From the NCBI GenBank assembly GCA_016213725.1, contig JACQZS010000170.1, positions 1 to 36,380 on the forward strand: 36,380 nucleotides of DNA. Reading direction: 5' to 3'. Source of the stretch: Acidobacteriota bacterium. GTDB lineage: Bacteria > Acidobacteriota > Terriglobia > Bryobacterales > Bryobacteraceae. The notes under the pieces were generated by a model that saw only the letters and a list, made by a program, of their open reading frames with translations, was not told the DNA's origin and did not search any database. Shown piece after piece: positions 14,660-22,224 of the stretch (position 1 is its first letter; each line of letters begins with the position of its first letter). Position numbers and translations under genes: made by a program.

Positions 14660-16249
14660 ATGGACACGCGGCTGGATGCGTCTAGGCTGGAGAGCCTGCT
14701 TGAGTCGGCGAAGCTGCTCAGTTCGTCGCTCGAGCTGGAGGATCAGCTGCGTCACCTGATGCGGACGGTGATGGGCCGGCTGCTGGCTACGCGGGGGCTG
14801 ATTGCGCTGGCAGAGGGCGGGGGGTTCAAGATCGCGATCGCCCGGGGGCTGAGCGGAGTAAAGGCCGGCGACGAGTTTGATCCTTCAAAGGCGGCACAGC
14901 TCAACCTGGCGCTGGTGCGGCCTTTGGGCGAGGGCGAGACTCCGGTGGGCTACATCGCGGCGGGCCAGCCGATGCGGCCGGACTGGGCCACGGACGACGC
15001 GGAGAAGGAGTTTCTGGAAGCGCTGCTGTCGCTGGCTGAGGTGTCGATCGCCAATGCGCGAGCGCATGGAGAAGTGATCTCCACGAACCGGGCGCTGGAC
15101 CAGAAAGTTCAAGAGTTGCGGGCGCTGATCGACCTGGTGCGGGGCGTCTCGGCGACCATCGACGCGGAGGAAGTGGCGCAACTGCTGATGTTGACGATCA
15201 GCGGCCGATGGGTGGTGCGGCGCCACGGACTGGTGACGTGGAAGGCGGGGCAGCCGGAGATCGAGCGGCTGAAGGGTGTGGAGGCGGCGCGCGTGCAGGA
15301 GTGGAAGGAGGCGCTGGGCGAATCGGCGGCGCCGGTGCGGACGAGCGAGTTTGTGCTGTTTCCGATCCGATCCGGCGAGCAGACCAACGGGCTGGTGGCA
15401 TTGGGGGAGCGGTTGACGAAGCTGCCCTACACGGACGGAGACCTGGAGTTCTGCTCGGGGCTGGTGGCGCAGGCGTCAGTGGCCTTGGACAATGCGTGGC
15501 ACTTCCGGGACACCTTGTACCGGCAGCAACTGGAGAAGGAACTGACTCTGGCGGCTTCGATCCAGCAGGATCTATTCCCGAAGAGCCTGCCGAAGATCGC
15601 AGGCGCGGACCTGGCGGCGCGGAACCGGCAGGCGCGGCAGGTAGGCGGCGATTACTACGACGTGATTGGGTCCGACGGCGCGCAGTTTCTGTGCGTGGCC
15701 GACGTGGCCGGGAAGGGGATCTACGCTTCACTGCTGATGGCGAACCTGCAGGCGACGCTGCGGGCGCTGATCTACTCCTATACGTCGCTGCCGGAGCTGG
15801 CGGCGCGCACGAACGATCTGTTGTGGGCTTCGACGCCGGGCAACAAGTACGCGACGGCAATCGTGGTGCGGTATGACGCGGCGACGGGGGCATGCGAATA
15901 CGTCAATGGCGGGCATTCGGACGGGATCGTGCTGCGGGCCGGCGGCGAGGTGGAGATGCTGGGCACGACAGGGCTGCCGGTGGGGCTGTTTCCGAAACGC
16001 GAGTACGAATCGAAGCGCTTTGAGCTGGGGCACGGCGACGTGCTGATGCTGTATTCGGACGGCGTCACGGACGCGTGCACGGTGGAGGAGGAGGAGTTCG
16101 GGGTGGAGCGCACGGTGGAGGTGTTGCGGGCGCACGCGGGAAAACCGGCGAAGGAGATTGAGGAAAAAGTCTTCGAGTCGATTGATGAATTTGTGGCGGG
16201 GGCTCCGCAATTCGATGATATTACGGTAATGGTGCTGAAACGCGAATAA
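14660..16249 (+). CDS. GAF-domain SpoIIE-type (PP2C) serine phosphatase, soluble
   Basis: The product is 529 residues. Two GAF-like regions (about 5-135 and 150-285) are joined by a helix (NRALDQKVQELRALIDLV). The helix QQLEKELTLAASIQQDLFP leads into a PP2C/SpoIIE phosphatase domain at about 295-528. All metal-binding positions are present: Asp331 (VGGDYYD), Asp348 (VADVAGKG), Asp467 (YSDGVTD) and Asp519/520 (FDDITVMV). NGGHSDG replaces the usual GGHNPP. RsbU/RsbP-type phosphatases of this kind remove phosphate from a STAS anti-anti-sigma protein in response to a sensed signal; both a STAS protein and its kinase are encoded downstream in the same operon. The GAF ligand is unknown. It is the first gene of the operon. 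Confidence 0.9.
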   Translation: MDTRLDASRLESLLESAKLLSSSLELEDQLRHLMRTVMGRLLATRGLIALAEGGGFKIAIARGLSGVKAGDEFDPSKAAQLNLALVRPLGEGETPVGYIAAGQPMRPDWATDDAEKEFLEALLSLAEVSIANARAHGEVISTNRALDQKVQELRALIDLVRGVSATIDAEEVAQLLMLTISGRWVVRRHGLVTWKAGQPEIERLKGVEAARVQEWKEALGESAAPVRTSEFVLFPIRSGEQTNGLVALGERLTKLPYTDGDLEFCSGLVAQASVALDNAWHFRDTLYRQQLEKELTLAASIQQDLFPKSLPKIAGADLAARNRQARQVGGDYYDVIGSDGAQFLCVADVAGKGIYASLLMANLQATLRALIYSYTSLPELAARTNDLLWASTPGNKYATAIVVRYDAATGACEYVNGGHSDGIVLRAGGEVEMLGTTGLPVGLFPKREYESKRFELGHGDVLMLYSDGVTDACTVEEEEFGVERTVEVLRAHAGKPAKEIEEKVFESIDEFVAGAPQFDDITVMVLKRE

Positions 16250-16252
16250 GCG

Positions 16253-18706
16253 ATGAGCGACCTGGACACCATACTGCGACCTTTCTGCCCGGAGGGCACG
16301 AGCGCCTGGAAGCGCCGGGGCTGGAGCCTGCTGCTGCTGGGCGCGCCGGTGATTGCGATGTTGGGCTTCTGGATGAAGGAACACTCGTCGCGCGGTCCGG
16401 GCTTCCGCGTGGAGATCGACCGGGTGCAGGCGGTAAGAGTGGCACGGGAGACAGCGTCGCGGCTGGGCTTTGAGACGGCGGGATGGAAAGAACATCTGCG
16501 GTTCGAGGCGAAGCCGCTGGCGATCCGGTACTTAAAGCTGCACTCGATCTCCAGGGACCTGCGGGCGCGGAGATTTCTGCCGGAAGGCACGGCGTCGGTG
16601 TTGCTGATGAGCCCGGACAACCAGCGGTGGGTGCGGGTGACGATGGGCATGCGCGGATTCGTCATGGAGTTCCGGAGCGGCGGCGCGGGCGCGATAAAGG
16701 GGAACGGCGAGCAGGATGAAGCCGCGGCCAGAGCGGTGGCGCAGAGGGAACTGGAAGAGTGGCTGGGCGGGATGGCGGTGAAGGCGCTGGGTGAGCCGGA
16801 GAGATCGACGACGGACGAGCAGGGGGCGGTGGGAGCGCGGCGCTTCACCTGGCGGGTAGAACCGAAGGAGGCTCCGGAGCTGGAATTGGCGGCGCGCATC
16901 GACGTGCTGAATGGCCGCGTGGTGGGGCGCGAGATCGAGCCGGTGTACGGGCCGGGGTTCCTGATGCGGGATGTGGCGCATGCGGCGGCGTGGTCTGATT
17001 TGATAGGCACGTTGCGGGTGGCTTTGATCGGATTGCTGGTGATGTACAGCATTTACCGGTATGCGCGCAGGACGATGGAGAGCGAGGCGCCGCACGCGCG
17101 GGTACTGGTGCTGATGGGGATGTTCGTGGTGGTGTCGGCGTTGTTCACGGCGTCGAATCCGGACGCGCAGTTGTCCGAACTCAACGCAGTGTCGGTGCGG
17201 GGGCCGGTGCTGCTGCTGCGAATCGTGCTTTCGGTAGTGGTTTCGGCGCTATTCGGCCTGGTGCTGGGTGTGGCGTATGGCGCGGGCGAGGGGGAGGTGC
17301 GGGAGCGCTGGGAGGGCAAGCTGACGTCGCTGGACGCGCTGCTGACGGGGAAGGTCTGGTCAGCGAACTTCGGCGTTTCGGTGGTGGCGGGCATGGCGTG
17401 GGCAGGATGGTTGTTCGGGCTGATCACGATCACGCAGGCGGTGCTGGGCGAGAGGATCGGACCGGAGACGATGGATGCGGTAGGGTTCACGTTCGGACGT
17501 GTGCCGATGCTGCAAATGCTGGCGAATGCGCCGTTGAGCGCGGTGACGTTGACGGTGCTGTCGCTGCTGGCGCCGCTGGCGTTTCTGAGAAGGCACACGG
17601 ACCGGGGGTGGGCCATCGCGCTGGCGCTGATTGCGGTGTCGATGCTGGTGGGAGGTTTTGGGGACAGGGTGGAGCCGGGGTCGGCGATGTATTGGGCGAA
17701 CGTGTCGGTGATCACGCTGGCGGTGCTGGGGCCGTTTTACCTGCAGGACTATCTGGCGTCGGTGGTCGCCGTGGCGGCGATGAACCTGCTGCGCAAGGCG
17801 GCCGATGTATCGCTGGTGGCGCCGTACTGGCAGGACCGGGCGCTGGATATGGGCTTGGTGGTGCTGGCGATGGCGGGCCCGCTGGCGGCGGCGGCGTGGC
17901 TGGGTCGGAAGGTGGAAGAGCGGGACGTACGGCCGAAGCACGCCAGCAATCTGGCTGAGAGGCTCTCCTTGCAGGCCGAGCTGAGCGCGGCGCGGGAGGC
18001 CCAGATGAGGCTTCTGCCGGATCAACCTCCGGCCGTGGATGGCTTGGAGATCGCGGCAGCGTGCATTCCGGCGCAGGAGGTACGCGGGGACTTCTACGAC
18101 TTCTACAGGATGGATGACGGGCGTGTGGGCATGATTGTGGCAGAAGGCGGCAACGAGGGTTTGGCGTCGGCGCTAACGATTGCGCTGGCCAAGGGATTTC
18201 TGATGTGGGAGGCGTCGGAGGGGACGGCGACGAAGGACGCGGTGGTGAGGCTGGAAGCGGCGCTGGGAGCGAGCCTGAATCATGAGGGAGGCCGGACCAG
18301 CCTGGGCCTGTTCCTGCTGGACACCGAGACCGGCGCACTGGACCTGGTGCGGACCGGCCAGTATCCGGAGGTGCTGATTGTGGGCAGCAATGGGGCAGTG
18401 CGGCACGAGGAGATCACCGAGCACGAAGGGTTGCAGACGAGCCGGATGCAGTTAGCCGATGGCGAAGCGGCGTTGATCTACACCGATGGCCTGCCGCGGC
18501 TGATGTCGGAGCGGGGTGTAGGGACACCGGCGGAGCTGCTCAAGAAAGCGGCCTGGTTCGGGCAGGGCTGGACCGCGAAGAGCCTTCAGGGCGCGCTGGT
18601 AGAGGCGGTATTGGGCAGCAGGCCGAATGAGGGTTTGAGCGACGACCTGACGGCGGTGGTTGTCCGGCGGCTTGGCCCGGTGGAGCGCGAGGAGGTGGCC
18701 GCTTGA
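16253..18706 (+). CDS. Multi-pass membrane protein with C-terminal SpoIIE-like domain, catalytic motif altered
   Basis: The product is 817 residues. A membrane segment at about 24-42 is followed by an extracytoplasmic region (about 43-255) that may contain two PepSY-like alpha-beta units. Some seven or eight membrane segments (about 258-545) precede a helix (LSLQAELSAAREAQMRLLP) and a SpoIIE-like domain (about 585-810). Asp613 (RGDFYD), Asp745 (YTDGLP) and Asp797/798 (SDDLTAVVV) are kept. The central ADVSGKG motif reads AEGGNEG (Glu631 replacing Asp) and AGHNPP reads TGQYPE. Activity may therefore be reduced or lost. It starts 3 nt after the upstream gene and overlaps the next, which encodes a paralogue with intact motifs. 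No intramembrane-protease motif was found. Confidence 0.85.
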   Translation: MSDLDTILRPFCPEGTSAWKRRGWSLLLLGAPVIAMLGFWMKEHSSRGPGFRVEIDRVQAVRVARETASRLGFETAGWKEHLRFEAKPLAIRYLKLHSISRDLRARRFLPEGTASVLLMSPDNQRWVRVTMGMRGFVMEFRSGGAGAIKGNGEQDEAAARAVAQRELEEWLGGMAVKALGEPERSTTDEQGAVGARRFTWRVEPKEAPELELAARIDVLNGRVVGREIEPVYGPGFLMRDVAHAAAWSDLIGTLRVALIGLLVMYSIYRYARRTMESEAPHARVLVLMGMFVVVSALFTASNPDAQLSELNAVSVRGPVLLLRIVLSVVVSALFGLVLGVAYGAGEGEVRERWEGKLTSLDALLTGKVWSANFGVSVVAGMAWAGWLFGLITITQAVLGERIGPETMDAVGFTFGRVPMLQMLANAPLSAVTLTVLSLLAPLAFLRRHTDRGWAIALALIAVSMLVGGFGDRVEPGSAMYWANVSVITLAVLGPFYLQDYLASVVAVAAMNLLRKAADVSLVAPYWQDRALDMGLVVLAMAGPLAAAAWLGRKVEERDVRPKHASNLAERLSLQAELSAAREAQMRLLPDQPPAVDGLEIAAACIPAQEVRGDFYDFYRMDDGRVGMIVAEGGNEGLASALTIALAKGFLMWEASEGTATKDAVVRLEAALGASLNHEGGRTSLGLFLLDTETGALDLVRTGQYPEVLIVGSNGAVRHEEITEHEGLQTSRMQLADGEAALIYTDGLPRLMSERGVGTPAELLKKAAWFGQGWTAKSLQGALVEAVLGSRPNEGLSDDLTAVVVRRLGPVEREEVAA
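18690..18696 (+). promoter_or_regulatory. Shine-Dalgarno AGGAGGT that fixes a TTG start
   Basis: AGGAGGT lies inside the 3' end of the preceding gene, 6 nt before the TTG at 18703. The TTG overlaps the TGA of that gene (TTGA). The strong site compensates for the weak start codon and indicates translational coupling of the two membrane phosphatase genes. Confidence 0.6.
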
Positions 18707-21084
18707 AGCGCTGGGTGCCACTGGCGGCGGGCCTGGCCGGGGCGGCCGTGGTGTGGACGCTGCTGCCGGCGCGGGACGCGACGGTGTCGGAATGGGCGCC
18801 GCAACTGGGACGGCAAGAGGCGATTCAAAAGGCGATCCAGGTGGCGTCGGCGCACGGGGAGCAGATTGAAGGCTGGCGATTCGCGGTGAAGACGAACGTA
18901 AACGGATCGCTGGGACGGGCGAAACGGAGATTTCAGGACGACCGGCTGCTGAAGGCGTTCGAGGCGCTGCAATTCAAGGTAATGGCGTTCGACGGCCGCC
19001 ACAGTTCCGTGATGGTGACGATCTCCGGCGCGGGCCACGAACTGGGGTTTTCCGACAGAAGCAGGCTGGGGCGGAAAGGAAGCGGAGAGCGCCAGGCGGA
19101 ACTGGAGATGGAGAGACTGGTTGGCGCGGCGGCGGCCAACTACCGGCGGACGGCGGAGAGTGTGAAAACGCAGGAGGGGATTCGAAGCGCGTGGGAGTGG
19201 GTGGACGCCGAGCGGCCGGGCATCGTCGGGCGGGTGGAAGTGGTGCTGAAGGAAGGCGAGGTGGTGCGTTCGATCGTGGAGTGCAGCGTGCCGGAAGAGA
19301 TGATGGACAGCGCGCAAGCCGGGCGCCGCGTACTGCGGGATGGGGCGTTGATGGTCTTCTTTCTGCTGGGAGTAGGCATTGTCGGGCTGGCGATTTGGAG
19401 CCTGTTCACGAGTCTGCTGAGAAGATCGGACCAGTTGCGGTTTGGGATGAGGTTTGTCTGGATGGCGGCGATGGTGCAGGCGCTGGCACTGCTGAGCGGA
19501 TCGCTGCAGAACACGGCTCGCATTCAGTCGTTCGAAGAGGGTTTGGGCGTGGATCCGAGGCTGCCGCAGGCGGTACTGATTGCCGCGGTGTTGACGGTGC
19601 TGGCGGCACTGATTCTGGCGGCCGGATACGCCGCGGCGCCGAGGTGGGAGTGGAAGCGCTGGATCGGGGCGGGCATGGTGGCGGAAGGCCGTTTGTGGAC
19701 GAAGCTGGTGGGCTGGGAAGCCTGGAGCGGGGTGATGGCGGGAGTGGGTCTGGCCGCCATTCCGTACGTAGCGGCGGCAGTCATGGGACCGGGGACGCGA
19801 GTGCGGTTTCTGGAAGGATCGAACCTGCTGGCGGAGACGTGGCCGCAGCTGGAACCGCTGGACGGATTGGGGCTGCAGTGGGAGCTGTACCTGGGGATCG
19901 TGTTCCTGCTGCCGTGGCTGGCGGCGAGGGTGAGGCGCCATGCTGTGCGGTGGGGGGTGCTCTGGCTGGCATGCGGGGTGCTGTTGAGCGTGGCCAAAGG
20001 GCCGTTTCCGCCGGGATCGCCGGCGAATCTGGCGACCGGCCTGGCGCTGGCTGCCGGCTGGCTGGCCATCTACCAGTGGGCCGGTGTCCTGGGATTGTGG
20101 GTCTCGCCGCTGGGGACGTACGCGACGGTGCAAGGGGTGAGGCTGGCGCACTTGGCGCCGGTCTCGCTGCGTGAGGCGGGCTGGGAGATTCTGGCCGGCT
20201 ATGGGGTTCTCGCCGTGGCGGCGCTGGCCGCGGCGCGGTGGGGCAAGGCAACCGATGGGCGCAGGCTGCTGGAGCAGATGGAGGAGAACGCCTCGGCGCC
20301 GCCGAGGTCTGAGAGGGAGCGGTTGAAGGCGGAGTTCCAGGTGGCGCGGCGAGCGCAGGCGGGCATGCTGCCGGGCGAGGATCCGTGGGTTGAGGGATTC
20401 GAGTTGAGCGCAGTTTGCGAGCCGGCGCGGGAGGTGGGGGGAGACCTGTTCGACTATCTGAGATTCAGCGACGGCCAGTTTGGGGTTTGCGTGGCGGACG
20501 TCTCCGGGAAAGGGGTGCCGGCGGCACTCTACATGACACTGACGAAAGGGATGCTGGCGGCGGCCGAGCACGGCAAGCCGGACCTTCGCACGATGGCTCT
20601 GCGGCTGAACCGCGCATTGACGGCAGCGGGCAAGAAACGGGTGTTCGTCACGATGTCGATCGGGCTGCTGGACGGCGAAAGAAGAGTGGTGCGGCACATA
20701 CGGGCCGGGCACAATCCGCCGGTACTGTGGCGCAGTGGCAATGGCACGTGCGAGTTCCTGAAGCCGAAAGGAATCGGGCTGGGCCTGACGGCCGGACGGG
20801 CATTCGAGCGACACCTGGAAGAGCAGGAGGTGCAGCTGGAGGCGGGCGACGCGCTGGTGTTCTACTCCGACGGGCTGGTCGAATGCATGAATGAGGAGTG
20901 GGAGCAGTTTGGGGAGGAGCGGCTGGAGGAGACATTGCAGAAGTGGGGCCGGTGCGGCGCGGCGGAATTGAAGGACCGGATTGTGGAAGCGGCGCGGGTG
21001 TTCCGGGGCAAGGCAGACCCGCATGACGATTTGACGGTGCTGGTAGTGAAGGCAGGCGCGGACGGCCGCGATTCAATACGATAG
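18703..21084 (+). CDS. Multi-pass membrane SpoIIE-type serine phosphatase, intact catalytic motifs
   Basis: The product is 793 residues with a TTG start. The layout copies the upstream gene: a membrane segment at about 3-21, an extracytoplasmic region (about 22-205; LGRQEAIQKAIQVASAHG, GWRFAVKTNVNG), about eight membrane segments (about 210-520), a helix (RERLKAEFQVARRAQAGMLP) and a SpoIIE domain (about 555-785). Here the motifs are canonical: Asp581 (VGGDLFD), Asp599 (VADVSGKG), AGHNPPVLW, Asp723 (YSDGLVE) and Asp775/776 (HDDLTVLVV). It should dephosphorylate a phosphoserine partner, most likely the STAS protein encoded 22 nt downstream, under control of an envelope or external signal. The two proteins look like diverged tandem duplicates. 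Confidence 0.9.
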   Translation: MKRWVPLAAGLAGAAVVWTLLPARDATVSEWAPQLGRQEAIQKAIQVASAHGEQIEGWRFAVKTNVNGSLGRAKRRFQDDRLLKAFEALQFKVMAFDGRHSSVMVTISGAGHELGFSDRSRLGRKGSGERQAELEMERLVGAAAANYRRTAESVKTQEGIRSAWEWVDAERPGIVGRVEVVLKEGEVVRSIVECSVPEEMMDSAQAGRRVLRDGALMVFFLLGVGIVGLAIWSLFTSLLRRSDQLRFGMRFVWMAAMVQALALLSGSLQNTARIQSFEEGLGVDPRLPQAVLIAAVLTVLAALILAAGYAAAPRWEWKRWIGAGMVAEGRLWTKLVGWEAWSGVMAGVGLAAIPYVAAAVMGPGTRVRFLEGSNLLAETWPQLEPLDGLGLQWELYLGIVFLLPWLAARVRRHAVRWGVLWLACGVLLSVAKGPFPPGSPANLATGLALAAGWLAIYQWAGVLGLWVSPLGTYATVQGVRLAHLAPVSLREAGWEILAGYGVLAVAALAAARWGKATDGRRLLEQMEENASAPPRSERERLKAEFQVARRAQAGMLPGEDPWVEGFELSAVCEPAREVGGDLFDYLRFSDGQFGVCVADVSGKGVPAALYMTLTKGMLAAAEHGKPDLRTMALRLNRALTAAGKKRVFVTMSIGLLDGERRVVRHIRAGHNPPVLWRSGNGTCEFLKPKGIGLGLTAGRAFERHLEEQEVQLEAGDALVFYSDGLVECMNEEWEQFGEERLEETLQKWGRCGAAELKDRIVEAARVFRGKADPHDDLTVLVVKAGADGRDSIR

Positions 21085-21106
21085 ACGGGAGGCAGCTGAA
21101 TCAACC

Positions 21107-21472
21107 GTGGCGACGAATTTCAAGATCGAGAACAAGACAGAGGGTGAAGTGCGCATCCTCGAGCTGGAAGGCTACCTGGATGCGCACACGGCGCCGCAGT
21201 TTGAGAGTGCGATCCAAGAAGAGGCCGAGGCGGGCAACCTGCGGCTGGTAGTGGACTGCGCGCGGCTGAGCTATATCTCCTCGGCGGGGTTGGGCGTCTT
21301 CATGAGCTTCATCGAGGAACTGCGGGAAGCGGGCGGAGACATCAAGCTGGCGGCGATTACGCCGAAGGTCTACCAGGTGTTTGAGGTGCTCGGATTCCCG
21401 GCGCTGTTCGACATCCTGGCTACGGTGCCGGAAGCGGTGGCCAAGTTCGCCGAAGGGCCCAGGGAGGGTTGA
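21107..21472 (+). CDS. STAS-domain anti-anti-sigma factor (RsbV/SpoIIAA-like)
   Basis: The product is 121 residues with a GTG start. A single STAS domain spans nearly the whole length: VRILELEGYLDAHTAPQFE, LRLVVDCARLSYISSAGLGVF and a C-terminal helix. The phosphorylatable Ser lies in the SSAGLG turn, most likely Ser59, with Ser58 adjacent. In partner switching the unphosphorylated form binds the RsbW-type kinase and frees its sigma factor or other client; SpoIIE-type phosphatases restore that form. It sits between three phosphatase genes and the kinase gene. GGGAGG upstream serves as ribosome site. Confidence 0.93.
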   Translation: MATNFKIENKTEGEVRILELEGYLDAHTAPQFESAIQEEAEAGNLRLVVDCARLSYISSAGLGVFMSFIEELREAGGDIKLAAITPKVYQVFEVLGFPALFDILATVPEAVAKFAEGPREG

Positions 21473-21474
21473 AT

Positions 21475-21912
21475 ATGCCGTCCTTCGAGAAGAGCTTTTC
21501 TCTGAAAGTTCCCTCAGCCACGGGGAATCTGGCGCTTATCCGGGATTTTGTCTCCGGCATCGGCGCCCAGGCGGGCTTCGACGACAAGGAAGCGGCCCGG
21601 CTGGCCCTAGCGGTGGACGAGGCCTGCGCGAACGTCATCGAACACGCCTACCAACTGGAGGAGACTCACGAGGTGACGGTGCGTGTGGTGGTGGACCAGG
21701 ACGAAATCCGCTTCGAAGTGATCGATACCGGGCGGGGGTTCGATCCATCCCAGACACAGCCGCTGGAGGTGGAGGAACTGATCCGGCAGAGGAAGAGCGG
21801 GGGCCTGGGTTTGAGGTTGATCCGGACCATCATGGACGACGTGCAGTACCGGATTGTGCCGGGCGAGAAGAACGAGCTGCGAATGGTGAAGAGATTAAGG
21901 AAGAAAGACTGA
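21475..21912 (+). CDS. RsbW/SpoIIAB-like anti-sigma serine kinase (HATPase_c)
   Basis: The product is 145 residues. A GHKL ATPase fold is visible with N-box LAVDEACANVIEHAY (Glu49, Asn53), G1 box VIDTGRGFDP and G2 box GGLGLRLIRTIMDD. This is the kinase that phosphorylates STAS antagonists and holds a sigma factor or another effector inactive. The ATG at 21475 has AGGGAGGG six nt upstream and lies 2 nt after the STAS stop; a TTG at 21469 that overlaps that stop is an alternative. It is the last gene of the operon and is followed by a strong hairpin. No sigma factor gene lies nearby, so the client is unknown. Confidence 0.92.
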   Translation: MPSFEKSFSLKVPSATGNLALIRDFVSGIGAQAGFDDKEAARLALAVDEACANVIEHAYQLEETHEVTVRVVVDQDEIRFEVIDTGRGFDPSQTQPLEVEELIRQRKSGGLGLRLIRTIMDDVQYRIVPGEKNELRMVKRLRKKD

Positions 21913-21917
21913 TCGTG

Positions 21918-21945
21918 GCCCGGGGAAGCTTGCGCCTCCCCGGGC
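21918..21945 (+). terminator. GC-rich hairpin after the partner-switching operon
   Basis: GCCCGGGGA (21918-21926) and TCCCCGGGC (21937-21945) form a perfect 9-bp stem with a 10-nt loop, 5 nt after the kinase stop. There is no U run after it, so it is not a classical intrinsic terminator; it may stop RNA polymerase with help or protect the 3' end. Confidence 0.45.
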
Positions 21946-22224
21946 TGCAGCTTCAGCTTGCGGAGGAGAAGCAAACCGAAGCGGCTCGTTGAAGGAACCA
22001 GACGCATGGATCGCCCCGGTGGGCCGGTGCCACGTGCAAAGTTCCCGCTGTCTATGGAATCTACATCACTCTGGGGGCCGGATCAATCCTAACGTTGGGT
22101 GGGGGATGCAAATTGTCATACACGGAGCGCCGAAACAGGAAAGATCCGACGATTTCCTGGCGAAAGGCCGGACGGGACGCGAGCGGTTACAATAGAGCAA
22201 ACGGTACAGGATCTTAACAGTATC
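21946..22224 (+). other. Non-coding region upstream of aconitase
   Basis: With the hairpin before it, this is the only gene-free stretch over 300 nt. It repeats AGCTTGCG from the hairpin loop (21953 onward) and has a GCTTC...GAAGC arm pair. A -10-like TACAAT lies at 22188-22193. I recognise no riboswitch, tRNA or small ORF with convincing codon bias. Confidence 0.5.
22188..22193 (+). promoter_or_regulatory. Possible -10 element (TACAAT) of aconitase
   Basis: TACAAT lies 31 nt before the ATG at 22225, which would give a leader of about 25 nt. AGGA at 22208-22211 is a weak and distant ribosome site. No convincing -35 is seen at the expected distance. Confidence 0.35.

Noticed and set aside
16253-18706. 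CPBP/CAAX-type intramembrane protease in the membrane part of the SpoIIE proteins
   Set aside because: No EExxxR or matching downstream His motifs could be found in the membrane helices.
18586-21024. Long minus-strand open frame opposite the membrane SpoIIE gene
   Set aside because: It is antisense to a gene with all phosphatase motifs and its translation is Arg/His/Pro-rich with no domain.
22099-22224. Upstream extension of aconitase
   Set aside because: Its codon use does not look coding, it would add residues not found in aconitases, and it runs through the likely promoter.
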